This document shows, piece after piece, positions 23,229-31,462 of a stretch of 35,241 nt of DNA. Numbering within the stretch: position 1 is the first letter of the stretch; every line of letters starts with the position of its first letter. The DNA comes from a virus. Position numbers and translations under genes: made by a program. The notes beneath the pieces are model-generated. The model saw only the letters and a list, made by a program, of their open reading frames with translations. It searched no databases and was not told the origin of the DNA. The DNA lies in IMG/VR virus record IMGVR_UViG_3300037296_000329, positions 1-35,241 of that record. One strand, written 5' to 3'.

Positions 23229-23696
23229 ATGTTTACGACAGTTCAAGCAGTTATCGACAAAGTTGGCATTAATGTGCTGTTGCAATTTGCTACGGCTAAG
23301 TTTGCGGTGGCGGGCAGTCGCCCTACTCGTGACGATGTAGAAGCCGCGCTTTTAAGTGAAACGTATAGTGAGTTACAAGCGCAGATTAATGCTTGGTATA
23401 ACCAAGCGCAAAAAAATGTAAATTCAGTTATTGCGGGGTATGTAGCGCGGTTTGAGCTAAACCAACGCGACATTGATGGCTCGGTATTACCTGGCATAGC
23501 TAATGATTTAATGCATTGTGAACTTGCCCCTAACATTGCAGACGAACACCTTAAAAACCTTAAAAGCAGTGCTATGGCGATGCTAGACAAGGTTAGTAAA
23601 GGCGTGATCCAAATTAAGGAAGACGGGCCCGCAGCCACAAGAACAGGGATGCGCACGAGAGTTGCAGGCTCTCAATTTAATTGGCCAGGTTATTAA
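23229..23696 (+). CDS. Head-tail connector protein (DUF1320/gp36-like)
   Basis: The 155-residue protein (ATG at 23229, GAGG upstream; an upstream GTG at 23223 is less likely) has the DUF1320 pattern: FTTVQAVIDKVGINVLLQFA at the start, then EAALLSETYSELQAQINAWYN and a C-terminal IAGYVARF...LPGIANDLMHCEL. These are neck proteins between portal and tail. It is the first gene after the capsid terminator, ends 2 bp before the next start, and so is closely coupled. Confidence 0.82.
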   Translation: MFTTVQAVIDKVGINVLLQFATAKFAVAGSRPTRDDVEAALLSETYSELQAQINAWYNQAQKNVNSVIAGYVARFELNQRDIDGSVLPGIANDLMHCELAPNIADEHLKNLKSSAMAMLDKVSKGVIQIKEDGPAATRTGMRTRVAGSQFNWPGY

Positions 23697-23697
23697 A

Positions 23698-24120
23698 GTG
23701 GCGGGTGTATTTATAAATATAACGGGTAATGCGCTAACAGGTTTAACCCAAATTGCAAATACAAGTGGTGAACCCGCTGATGTATTGGATGATATTGGTG
23801 CCTTTTTAGACATGGACGTTACCACCCGATTTTTACGTGAAGTAACACCCAGTGGTAAAAAATGGGAGCAATCGCAAGCAGCCAAAGACCGTGGCGGTTT
23901 AACGCTTACTGATGAGCGTAACCTGGCAGGCTCGGTAACGCACAACGTAAACGGCAATACGCTTGAGCATGGTTTAGGTGAAAAGTATGCAGCAATACAC
24001 CACTTTGGTGGTGAAACTGGCCGGAATAAAAGTGTGACGTTACCAGCGCGTGAAATTATAGGCATACAAGTGCCACAAATAGCACACATTAACGGCATGA
24101 TCACCGATTGGTTAATTTAA
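23698..24120 (+). CDS. Virion morphogenesis protein (Mu G-like)
   Basis: This 140-residue protein matches the phage virion morphogenesis family: GEKYAAIHHFGGETGRN at about residues 100-116, then LPAREIIGI near the C-terminus. I choose a GTG at 23698 (MAGVFINITGNAL) because AGG lies 8 bases upstream and it follows the previous stop at once; a longer frame from TTG at 23662 is possible. It acts in head-tail joining or tail completion. Array A5 begins at its end. Confidence 0.8.
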   Translation: MAGVFINITGNALTGLTQIANTSGEPADVLDDIGAFLDMDVTTRFLREVTPSGKKWEQSQAAKDRGGLTLTDERNLAGSVTHNVNGNTLEHGLGEKYAAIHHFGGETGRNKSVTLPAREIIGIQVPQIAHINGMITDWLI

Positions 24121-24164
24121 ACATGTTTAAAGAGCATTTAAATGGCATTTAACTTTGATTTAAA
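24116..24164. repeat. TTTAAA 11-bp periodic array A5
   Basis: TTTAAA begins at 24116, 24126, 24137 and 24159 and a near copy TTTAAC at 24148: steps of 10, 11, 11 and 11 bp. It spans the stop of the G-like gene, the short gap and the first codons of the next gene. Confidence 0.8.
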
Positions 24165-24585
24165 CAACATAGAAACCTTGCTAAGCAACACTGTGCTTAA
24201 TGCAACCGTTGGCTTTGCAAGCGACTTTAACTACGTGCGTGAACATGCAGTACACAGTGCCCAGCTGTTTGTATTGCCACTGGCCGATGACAATATCAAT
24301 ACCAATGAAGTGCCTGGGCTTGATGAGTATCAGGTTAAAGATGTGTTTGCGGTGATGATTGTGATCCCCTGCTCTGCAGGGAATGCCACCACTGATGAAC
24401 AAATTAAACAACTGCGCAGTGATATTAAAACCGCCGTGGCTGGGTGCCAGTATGCGGGGTGGGATGCAATAAAACTTGATAAAGGCCGCACGATTGAGCT
24501 TAGCAAGAAAACAAATAATTTAATTTATCAGTGTCAGTTTAGTGTAACTGGCATACATACCGTAGCTGTGAGGGCAATGCCATGA
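24142..24585 (+). CDS. Tail terminator-like protein (DUF1834)
   Basis: The 147-residue protein fits the DUF1834 family (Mu gp37-like): VREHAVHSAQLFVLPLADD near the start, VKDVFAVMIVIP in the middle and LIYQCQFSVTGIHTVAVRA at the end. The family sits between the G-like gene and the tail tube and probably caps the tail tube. Its N-terminal codons lie inside array A5 (FNFDLNN), so DNA and protein constraints overlap. Confidence 0.78.
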   Translation: MAFNFDLNNIETLLSNTVLNATVGFASDFNYVREHAVHSAQLFVLPLADDNINTNEVPGLDEYQVKDVFAVMIVIPCSAGNATTDEQIKQLRSDIKTAVAGCQYAGWDAIKLDKGRTIELSKKTNNLIYQCQFSVTGIHTVAVRAMP

Positions 24586-24785
24586 GCAAAAAAACAGAGC
24601 CGCAATTAACCACGACTACCGACAGTAAAGCTGTGGAGCCTAAAGCCCCCGCTATGTCGCGAGCGATGACAATTGCACAAAACGTTAACCAAACTTTAGC
24701 AAATGCTAAAGGTAACAGAGATGAGCTAGCTGGCGCTTTTGATTTAAAGAGTGGTGAGCTAATTAAAGTGGAGGTTACGGCATGA
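24582..24785 (+). CDS. Hypothetical tail-region protein, 67 aa
   Basis: Small, charged and Thr/Lys-rich, with a central helix (MSRAMTIAQNVNQTLANAK) and an IKVEV C-terminus. It overlaps both neighbours by 4 bp (ATGA type), so it is coupled between the tail terminator and the tail tube. It occupies the gp38-like position in Mu-like phages but I see no domain to name. Confidence 0.65.
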   Translation: MSKKTEPQLTTTTDSKAVEPKAPAMSRAMTIAQNVNQTLANAKGNRDELAGAFDLKSGELIKVEVTA

Positions 24786-25681
24786 GCACGTGGCGATTTA
24801 AAGACAAACTCATTTTAGCAGATGCAGCTGGTACGACGCTAACTGGCCTACATGCAATATATGCCAGTGACGTGGAGTTTACGCCAGAGAGCGAAAGCGA
24901 AAAAGACGAGCTAGAAACCAGCTATAGCGGTGCAAGCATGGAAACCTTTTATGGCGAGCATGTAAGCCTAAACTTTAAAACACCGCTGGCAATGAGTGGT
25001 ACAGCGGGTACAGCACCAGCATATGCGCCACTACTGCTTGCCTGTGGCATGGTGCAAGTGGCTGATGTTAGCAGCGTTACCTTTACTAAAGGTGCGGCAG
25101 TGGCTGCTAAGTGCGCGTTACGCTTTGGTAAAAACACCCATAACATTACACAAATGAAAGGCAATGTGAGCTTTGCGCTTGAAAAAGGTAAGCCCATGCT
25201 TAACTGGCAGTTTAAAGGTTTGTTTAGTCCGCCGGTTGCAAGCAGTGCCCCGCCAAGTGTTGATTGGGATCGTTGGGTACGCCCCGAAGTGCTAGGCGTA
25301 AGTAACAGCTCTGACTTTAAACTAAGTGGCACCCAGCGCACGCTGCATAAGTTAACAGTTGATTTGGGTAATAACGTGGTGTTTGACCGTGCCATTAACC
25401 ACGAAGAAATTATGATTACCGGGCATGAAAGCAGCGCTAACTTTACACTAAGCGCCGATGAGCTAACAAACTTTGATCCATGGAAAGACGTGGGCAAAGT
25501 GCAAACGTTTGAGTTTACCCATGGTACTGCTATAGGTAAAAAAGTAACCATTATTGGGCGTTACCAAATGCCGTGGCCAAAATACACTAGCCTGGACTCG
25601 GAATTAACCGGTTACGAATTTGACGGCAAACTAGTACCCAGTGGCGCAGGCTATGACGAACTAACGATTGTTTTTGAGTAA
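24782..25681 (+). CDS. Major tail tube protein
   Basis: The 299-residue protein starts STWRFKDKLILADAAG and has an alternating beta pattern, with VEFTPESESEKDELETSYSG, a small-residue segment, then NFTLSADELTNFDPWKDVG and WPKYTSLDSELTGYEFDGKLVP. Its size and place before the chaperones and tape measure match the tail tube proteins of B3-like siphoviruses. There is no sheath gene, which is why I call a non-contractile tail. ATGA overlap with the preceding gene. Confidence 0.82.
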   Translation: MSTWRFKDKLILADAAGTTLTGLHAIYASDVEFTPESESEKDELETSYSGASMETFYGEHVSLNFKTPLAMSGTAGTAPAYAPLLLACGMVQVADVSSVTFTKGAAVAAKCALRFGKNTHNITQMKGNVSFALEKGKPMLNWQFKGLFSPPVASSAPPSVDWDRWVRPEVLGVSNSSDFKLSGTQRTLHKLTVDLGNNVVFDRAINHEEIMITGHESSANFTLSADELTNFDPWKDVGKVQTFEFTHGTAIGKKVTIIGRYQMPWPKYTSLDSELTGYEFDGKLVPSGAGYDELTIVFE

Positions 25682-25718
25682 TCGTTTTTAGTAACTCTTT
25701 TGAAAAGGTATTTAAACA

Positions 25719-26045
25719 ATGAAGTTAAAATTACTAAATGACTTAAAAAATGCGGTGGTAAAAGCCCCTCTTAATTTTGAGTTTGGGGGTGTGCTGTTTA
25801 AGTTTACCGCACACATAAAGCTAGTGCCAGAAAGCGAGCTAAAACTGCTGACTGAAAAGCAAGGCGCTAATGATGGTGAAATTGTACGTGAACTGCTTAT
25901 TAGCTGGGATGGCTTTGTTGATGACGGCAAAGACGTACCTTTTGCAAACGACACGCTTGAAGAACTACTGGCGTACAGCGGCATAACCGCCCGCTTAAGT
26001 GTTGAGTGTATTAATGCGCAGTACCGTATACACGAAAAAAACTAG
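25719..26045 (+). CDS. Tail assembly chaperone, zero-frame product
   Basis: A 108-residue protein: a beta-rich N-terminal part (LNFEFGGVLFKFTAHIKLV) followed by a helical stretch (TLEELLAYSGITARLSVECINAQYR). It ends with GAA AAA AAC and a TAG stop, which forms the slippery site. Position between the tail tube and the tape measure gene is that of lambda G. The upstream TTTAAA at 25711 is isolated. It is made alone or extended by -1 frameshift into the next frame. Confidence 0.85.
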   Translation: MKLKLLNDLKNAVVKAPLNFEFGGVLFKFTAHIKLVPESELKLLTEKQGANDGEIVRELLISWDGFVDDGKDVPFANDTLEELLAYSGITARLSVECINAQYRIHEKN

Positions 26046-26407
26046 CCGATGTTGCTAGGTGGTTTTTGGGCGACCTAGCAGCATCAAGTAAAACACTAGA
26101 TGACGACGAAGCCCATTTTGGTGCACCTAAAGCACCGCTTATAAAAGAAGATACATTATTTGTATTACCGCAAAACCACTGCGCTGTGATTGCACTTACA
26201 ACCGCGAGCAGCCAGTGGCAACGTGATAACGAAGGGGTAGAAATAGCCCTAGATTATGCCCGGGCAGATATAGCGTGGCGCTATGCAAATATAACGTTAA
26301 CCCCTAATGATTTTGAAAAACTACAAACATTAGAGCGCACCATAATAAACATAATAAGGCGACCCGATGAGCAACAAACTGAATTTGGCGTTACGCTTAA
26401 GTTATGA
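25719..26407 (+). CDS. Tail assembly chaperone fusion by -1 frameshift (lambda G-GT type)
   Basis: Zero-frame codons up to AAC (26040-26042) are followed in the -1 frame from CTA at 26042 to the stop at 26407. The predicted product is 229 residues: 108 from the first frame and 121 from the second (LADVARWFLGDLAASSK onward, a DUF1799-like sequence). The second frame has no good start of its own (TTG at 26066), as expected for the T part. The site is detailed in a separate feature. The short form and the fusion guide tail tube assembly round the tape measure. Confidence 0.8.
26036..26085 (+). promoter_or_regulatory. Programmed -1 frameshift site
   Basis: The slippery heptamer A AAA AAC is at 26036-26042, directly before the TAG stop. 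After a 5-nt spacer, GATGTTGCTAGG (26048-26059) pairs with CCTAGCAGCATC (26074-26085), 12 bp with one G-U, and a 14-nt loop. A-AAA-AAC is among the strongest known bacterial slip sites and the spacing is standard. Confidence 0.85.
26066..26407 (+). CDS. DUF1799-like downstream half of the tail chaperone
   Basis: This -1 frame carries 113 residues counted from its TTG, with a conserved DWRYANITL-like motif, reading DIAWRYANITLTPNDFEKLQTL near the end. It is probably not translated independently: its own start is a TTG without a good ribosome site, and the frame is open upstream to the slippery site at 26036. It overlaps the tape measure gene by 41 bp. Confidence 0.75.
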   Translation: MGDLAASSKTLDDDEAHFGAPKAPLIKEDTLFVLPQNHCAVIALTTASSQWQRDNEGVEIALDYARADIAWRYANITLTPNDFEKLQTLERTIINIIRRPDEQQTEFGVTLKL

Positions 26408-29315
26408 CGGTAAAGCGGTTAGTGCTGGTGCGCGCCAAAACGTAAACGAACTAAACCGCATACCCCAAGCAGTACAGCGTCAGGTGGCGGCTAACCAGCA
26501 ATTAGGCGCAAGCCAAGCCCGCATTATGCAACAGCAAGGCGCAATGACCCGCCAATTGGGGTTAATGAATACCGCGTATGGGCAAATAGGTGCAACCCTC
26601 ACGACCTTAGTGGGTATTGGTACCGCGACTATGTTTGTGCGTGATACCGGCGCTGCACAATTGCTAGATACTCGCTTAAAAGGATTAACGGGCTCAGCTG
26701 AAAATTACGCCAAAGTACAAGAGTATTTATTTGCTACATCTGATCGCTTAAATACCAATTACACTACGCTTGCTGATTCGTACAGCCGCGTTTTAACCTT
26801 GCAAGAGTCTGGGTTAGTGACTAACGCACAAGGTAAAGCGATATTAGAAGGTTTTGCCAATGTAGCCGCTAAAACAGGTGCCAGTAATGTACAGCTTGGG
26901 CAGAGTTTGTTTGGTATGACTCAAGGGATGACTGCCGGCGTTTTACGTGCAGAAGAGTTAAACCAAGTAACTGAGCCATTGCCAGGCTTAATGCAAAAGC
27001 TTGATAAAGCCAGTGGTGGTGTAGCAGGTAGTTTTAGGAAAATGGTGAATGCTGGGCAAGTCACCAGTGCCATGTTTAAAACCACATTAATAGCCGCGCT
27101 GGGTGATTATGCCGGTGCTGCCGAGGCCACTGAGGGTAAAATAAACGCCAGCTTTGCGGAAATGGGGAATGAGTACCAGCGCTTAATACGCAAATATGAA
27201 GAGCCTGTAAACTTTGCTGTTACCAGCGTGGTTGATTCTATTACCGATACCATGGCGTATTTACGTGAGAACGAAGACGCCGTAGATAGCTTAATGGTAA
27301 CAACAGGTGCATTAGCTACGGTACTTACTGGGCATTTAGCATCTGCTTTAGCTGCCAGTGGTAAAGGGTTTATTGCAAATATAGCCGCGAAGAATAAAGC
27401 GGTTATTACCGATGCTGCCTTAGCCAAGCAAGCAAATATAACGGCGATTGCTGAACACAAACGCGCATTACAAGATATAGAACGTGCGAAGCATAATGTA
27501 ATATTGGCGCAAACATCACAGCAACGCGCAGCAGCCCAAACTGCCGTTAATGTTGCAGAGCAAAGAGGTGTAATTACAGGCAATGCGTTAACCGCAACCA
27601 CTAAGGCGTATACCGTCGCAGCAGGCAGCGCCACGATTGCATCGCGTGGGCTTGCGACTGTTATGGGGCTTTTAGGTGGGCCAGTTGGTTTAGTGGTCAC
27701 TGCGGGTATAGCCCTGGCTTATTTTTTACGTGAGAGTGAAAAAGTTGAAAAACAAACACCCAAGTTAGAAGCCAAGCTTTATGATTTAGGGACTGCATTT
27801 GACTCTATAGATAATAAAAAAGCCACGACACAGTTAAGACAGACACAAACTGAAATTAATAAATATACGACCAACATTGAGCAAGCCTATAAAAAAATAG
27901 CGGATTTAAAGGCACGACAAGAAACCGCAAAAGGCACTCGCTTTGTTAGTTTATTCCAAAATCAAATAAATGAAACACAACAATATATAAACGAGCAAGC
28001 TAAGCTACGCGCAGAATCAATGAAGACAGCAGCTGAAATTGCTAACATAAAACAAAACCTCGACGCACTCGATTGGACTGACGCCACAGCAAAAACGAAA
28101 GGTGCAGCGAGTGCCCTACCCGATAACATTAAGCGTTTAGAAGTCAGCTTAATGGGCGAAGAGGCTCGCTTAAAAGACAGCTACGATAAACGTAAGCAAA
28201 TGGTGATCACCGCTCGTAGCAACGATGCTGGTAATAAAGCTAAATACGATGAAATTTTAAAGCAGCTTGATATTAAGTACAGTGATGACTTAAAAAGCAT
28301 AGCTGTTAAGCGCGAAGCTGATAAAACGCGGATACAAAACCAAGCAGAAGAAAAGCGTAAAAATGACTTACAACGTGATTTAGAAAACCGTATTGCCGTA
28401 GTTAAAGGCTTTGCTGGGCGTGAAGCGCTGGCTGCTTACAACAACGAACTGAGTGTTGAGCAAGCTAGGCAACAAGCCAGAGTTGATGCAAAACGCCGAG
28501 CACAAATTGGCTTGGCGGCTAATGATGATGCGGGCGAACTTGAATACAATGCTGATAGCCAAATTAAGGATTTGGAACGACAGACAGAACTTAATGCAGC
28601 TAACGGTTATTACAGCCAGCGCGAGGCTGACGAGGCAGCTCATCAAGAGCGGTTAATGCAAATTAAAAGCCGTAATACAGGTGCTTTACAAAGCAGTATT
28701 GTGGCCTTTGCTAACTTTGAAAAACAAACCGAAACAGAAAAAGCGGGTGCTATTGTTGGTTTAGGTGCTGCCACATTTAAAACAATGGCAGGACAAAGTA
28801 AAACAGCCTTTAAAGCGTATAAAGCATTTGCTATAGCGCAAGCAGTAATTAATACATATGAAGGTGCTACAGGTGCTTATAAATCGTTGTCTGTAATCCC
28901 CGTTGTTGGCCCCGTGCTGGGTGGCGTTGCTGCTGCAGCTGCTGTTATGCAAGGTATGCAGCAAGTACGGCAAATAAAAGCACAGCAACCAGCGGGTATT
29001 GCTCACGGTGGTTTAGACTATGTACCTAACGAATCTACTTATGTACTGCAGCGTGGTGAGCGTGTATTAAGCCCGAAACAAAATACCGAAATTAGCCAAA
29101 TGGCACGACGTTATAATGGTGGCGGCGCTGCTAATGATGCTGGTTCTGGCGGGGTTAGTATTAGTATTACCAACCAAATTACGGTGCAAGGCTCAACTAA
29201 TGAGCAAAACTCGCAAGCTGTTGGCCAAGACATAGCACGCAAGGTTGTGGGTGTTGTGGTAGCTAATATACAAGAAAACGGCTCGATTATTAGAGCAGTA
29301 CGTGGTGCTGCTTAG
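26367..29315 (+). CDS. Tape measure protein
   Basis: At 982 residues this sets tail length. The N-terminal coiled coil (20-60) is followed by the tape-measure domain (about 75-250, with MFVRDTGAAQLLDTRLKGL and YAKVQEYLFATSD). A hydrophobic segment lies at about 430-456 and another near the C-terminus (IPVVGPVLGGVAAAAAVM). A long coiled-coil middle (about 460-750) and the C-terminal GGLDYVPNESTYVLQRGERVLSP are typical. At about 0.15 nm per residue the tail would be roughly 150 nm, an inference. The start follows AAGGCGACCCG and overlaps the chaperone. Confidence 0.93.
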   Translation: MSNKLNLALRLSYDGKAVSAGARQNVNELNRIPQAVQRQVAANQQLGASQARIMQQQGAMTRQLGLMNTAYGQIGATLTTLVGIGTATMFVRDTGAAQLLDTRLKGLTGSAENYAKVQEYLFATSDRLNTNYTTLADSYSRVLTLQESGLVTNAQGKAILEGFANVAAKTGASNVQLGQSLFGMTQGMTAGVLRAEELNQVTEPLPGLMQKLDKASGGVAGSFRKMVNAGQVTSAMFKTTLIAALGDYAGAAEATEGKINASFAEMGNEYQRLIRKYEEPVNFAVTSVVDSITDTMAYLRENEDAVDSLMVTTGALATVLTGHLASALAASGKGFIANIAAKNKAVITDAALAKQANITAIAEHKRALQDIERAKHNVILAQTSQQRAAAQTAVNVAEQRGVITGNALTATTKAYTVAAGSATIASRGLATVMGLLGGPVGLVVTAGIALAYFLRESEKVEKQTPKLEAKLYDLGTAFDSIDNKKATTQLRQTQTEINKYTTNIEQAYKKIADLKARQETAKGTRFVSLFQNQINETQQYINEQAKLRAESMKTAAEIANIKQNLDALDWTDATAKTKGAASALPDNIKRLEVSLMGEEARLKDSYDKRKQMVITARSNDAGNKAKYDEILKQLDIKYSDDLKSIAVKREADKTRIQNQAEEKRKNDLQRDLENRIAVVKGFAGREALAAYNNELSVEQARQQARVDAKRRAQIGLAANDDAGELEYNADSQIKDLERQTELNAANGYYSQREADEAAHQERLMQIKSRNTGALQSSIVAFANFEKQTETEKAGAIVGLGAATFKTMAGQSKTAFKAYKAFAIAQAVINTYEGATGAYKSLSVIPVVGPVLGGVAAAAAVMQGMQQVRQIKAQQPAGIAHGGLDYVPNESTYVLQRGERVLSPKQNTEISQMARRYNGGGAANDAGSGGVSISITNQITVQGSTNEQNSQAVGQDIARKVVGVVVANIQENGSIIRAVRGAA

Positions 29316-29369
29316 TTGTTAAGATACTGACATTAGTGTAAAAAGGAGTTTTTAAGCGAGGGAATGTTT

Positions 29370-30191
29370 GTGAGTAAAACTGTAAATCAGAATCATGCTG
29401 GAATTTTAGCTGTTTTAATTGCTGTAATATCAATTTTAATTTCATTATCCATATTCTTTAATCGATTTGGTATGAACTTAGATACACCAATAAAGAGTTG
29501 GGTAGATACTGCGGTCTATTTTAATAACGTTTTAACTCCAGTACTGGCTTTAATAACGGTTGGGCTATTAGCTTCTAACCTTAAATCGATGAAAGAAGCA
29601 AATAATTTAGTTATAAATCAGATCGGGCTAGATTTATTTGTAAAACAAGTACAAATAACAAGAGATCAATTTCTTGATGACAACTTATTTAGCTTTAAGT
29701 TAGATGTTTGCGGCAAATTATCTGATGTATTAGGGGATAACTCTTGTCTTAAAAGGAAAGTTGAAGAGTTTGACGGTATAAAACCGCTAACGATTAATAG
29801 CCTTGTTAACAAAACAATAGATATAAAATTTGATGTGAAAACTTGCTTACAACTATACAAATATTATAAGAAAATTGATAAACCCTTAGATGTTGTAGGG
29901 CTGATTAAAAATTCAGATAATCTTGAGAAAGTTTTACGCCCTTTAATGGGGGAGGTTATAGTTGAAAAAATTTCAAATTTTGATAAAGATGAAAATATTA
30001 CAAATGTAGCATTAAACAGTTTCAAATATTTGCTTGAGGAGTTGTACAAGCAAAAGGAAGAGGCACTCTATACTCTTTATATAAAATCCTTTAAGATGAA
30101 CTTTGACACGGATTTGGTAAGTTTGATATTCGAATTTGATACAAAACTTTTAAATAAAAACTTAAAAGAAGAACTTGAAAGATATATGTAA
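29370..30191 (+). CDS. AT-rich moron protein with two N-terminal membrane segments
   Basis: About 273 residues. The GTG at 29370 is preferred over ATG at 29364 because GAGGG lies 7 bases before it and only 1 base before the ATG. Two hydrophobic segments (about residues 12-33 and 47-68) are followed by a charged helical domain. It is visibly more AT-rich than the tail genes on both sides, which also favours A/T-ending codons. It sits between the tape measure gene and the Dit-like gene, where such phages usually have nothing. A superinfection exclusion or anti-phage role is plausible; no domain recognised. Confidence 0.7.
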   Translation: MSKTVNQNHAGILAVLIAVISILISLSIFFNRFGMNLDTPIKSWVDTAVYFNNVLTPVLALITVGLLASNLKSMKEANNLVINQIGLDLFVKQVQITRDQFLDDNLFSFKLDVCGKLSDVLGDNSCLKRKVEEFDGIKPLTINSLVNKTIDIKFDVKTCLQLYKYYKKIDKPLDVVGLIKNSDNLEKVLRPLMGEVIVEKISNFDKDENITNVALNSFKYLLEELYKQKEEALYTLYIKSFKMNFDTDLVSLIFEFDTKLLNKNLKEELERYM

Positions 30192-30231
30192 ACCCCTTTC
30201 CAGCCAAAGAGTTACCCATTAAATTTTATAC

Positions 30232-30267
30232 TCGTTACCAGTGTTTAATCTTGAAACCTGGTAACGA
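30232..30267 (+). promoter_or_regulatory. Hairpin ending at the start codon of the next tail gene
   Basis: TCGTTACCAG (30232-30241) pairs perfectly with CTGGTAACGA (30258-30267), a 10-bp stem with a 16-nt loop. The last base is the A of the ATG, so the start region is in the stem. It could limit translation until melted, or be a remnant of the cargo insertion. No good Shine-Dalgarno is visible outside it. Confidence 0.6.
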
Positions 30268-30872
30268 TGCAACCTCTTCCACTCCCAAAACGGCCTAAGT
30301 TATCTAACTTTACGTTAGTGCCTAATAGCCAAACTCATTTAAATAAAGCCAACAATGCCACTGAGATTTACGACTTAGAAGGTGCTTATTGGGAGTTTGA
30401 AATTGAACTTGCCAATGTGCCTGAGCGCGATGCGTTGGCGCTTGATGGTTTTATTGCCAGCCTGCGCGGCCAAGTGGGTACGTTTACCTTAATTGATTAT
30501 CGCCGTGAGCAGCTAGATAAAGACTTTACTGGCTTTGTACGTGGTGCAAACCAAGATGGCAACATATTAAATATTGATGGCTTACCCGCTAACAAAACCT
30601 TGCTGGTTGCTGGCGAACGCATGCAAGTTGGCGTTGGGCAAAGCACTGAGCTTAAAATATTAACGGCTGACTTGGTAAGTAATTCGATTGGCCAAGCAAC
30701 GGTTAATTTTGAATCTCCTGTTCGCAAAATACCTGCAGACAATACCCTAATTACGTTTAAGCAACCCGCTGGCTTATTTAGACTTGCTGATAATAAGCAA
30801 GGGCTTGCGAGTGCTCAATATAAAAAAGGTATTGTTACCAGCTGGAAAATTAAAGGTCGGGAGGCGTTTTAA
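30267..30872 (+). CDS. Tail protein, Dit-like position
   Basis: The 201-residue protein starts MQPLPLPKRPKLSNFTLVPNSQTH and continues with EGAYWEFEIELANVPERDALALDGFIASLRGQVGTFTLIDYR, a pattern of distal-tail or minor tail proteins that join tube and tip. The order (tape measure, this, DUF2163, NlpC-like, tip) is the standard one in B3-like and gene-transfer-agent-like tails. It ends with a 1-bp overlap with the next gene. The AT-rich cargo gene and the hairpin separate it from the tape measure gene. Confidence 0.75.
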   Translation: MQPLPLPKRPKLSNFTLVPNSQTHLNKANNATEIYDLEGAYWEFEIELANVPERDALALDGFIASLRGQVGTFTLIDYRREQLDKDFTGFVRGANQDGNILNIDGLPANKTLLVAGERMQVGVGQSTELKILTADLVSNSIGQATVNFESPVRKIPADNTLITFKQPAGLFRLADNKQGLASAQYKKGIVTSWKIKGREAF

Positions 30873-31462
30873 TGGAAAGCTTAAATGCTGCTTTACTTGC
30901 TGATTTAGCTAATAGCGGCCGTGCCCGCTACTTTGTGCGCTTAGCCTTTAAAAGTGGTGATGTTTTACTGCATACAGGTGTTGGTGAGCGCCGCTTTAAA
31001 AACCGTACTTGGCATGGCGTAGGTATGTTAGGCACGGTAAGCGAAATACCGGCCAGCGATAAAAATGACAGTGCCCGTATTCGTTTAACTTTACACACTC
31101 AAGACCAAGCTGTTTTAGCTGAGGTTGCCGAAAATGACCCGATTAGCCTGGGCTGCGAAATTTACCTTGTAACTGTTGATGAGCATTACCGCGTTAGCCA
31201 AAGCCAAATACTTGAAAGCGGCTACATTGTTGCGTGCGATGTTGAACGTGGTGACGTGTCGCAAATTCAATTGAGCATAGCGGGTGAAAGCGAGCGTTGG
31301 AAAGATGCACGATTACACCAACGCTGGAACGATGCAACCCAAAAAGCGCTGCACCCGGGCGATAAGTTTTTTAGTGAGCAAACAACGGCAAACAAACAAA
31401 AGCTACGTGACACACAACCGGGTAAATACATAGGGGATAATCGACATGAACGCCAACGCTAA
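30872..31462 (+). CDS. DUF2163-like baseplate hub protein
   Basis: The 196-residue protein has the family pattern: ARYFVRLAFKSGDVLLHTGVGERRFKNRTWHGVG at about 18-51, VSEIPASDKNDSARIRLTLH, DPISLGCEIYLVTVDEHYRV and the RWKDARLHQRWNDATQKALHPGDKFF end. Such hub proteins connect the tail tip. Start is by a TAATG overlap. The stop overlaps the NlpC-like gene by 17 bp. Confidence 0.82.
   Translation: MESLNAALLADLANSGRARYFVRLAFKSGDVLLHTGVGERRFKNRTWHGVGMLGTVSEIPASDKNDSARIRLTLHTQDQAVLAEVAENDPISLGCEIYLVTVDEHYRVSQSQILESGYIVACDVERGDVSQIQLSIAGESERWKDARLHQRWNDATQKALHPGDKFFSEQTTANKQKLRDTQPGKYIGDNRHERQR

Noticed and set aside
24949-25551. Minus-strand frame of 200 codons
   Set aside because: Antisense to the tail tube gene, with no ribosome site or domain.
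27107-27700. Minus-strand frame of 197 codons, Ala/Val-rich
   Set aside because: Antisense to the tape measure gene; its hydrophobic look is due to complementing Ala- and Thr-rich codons.
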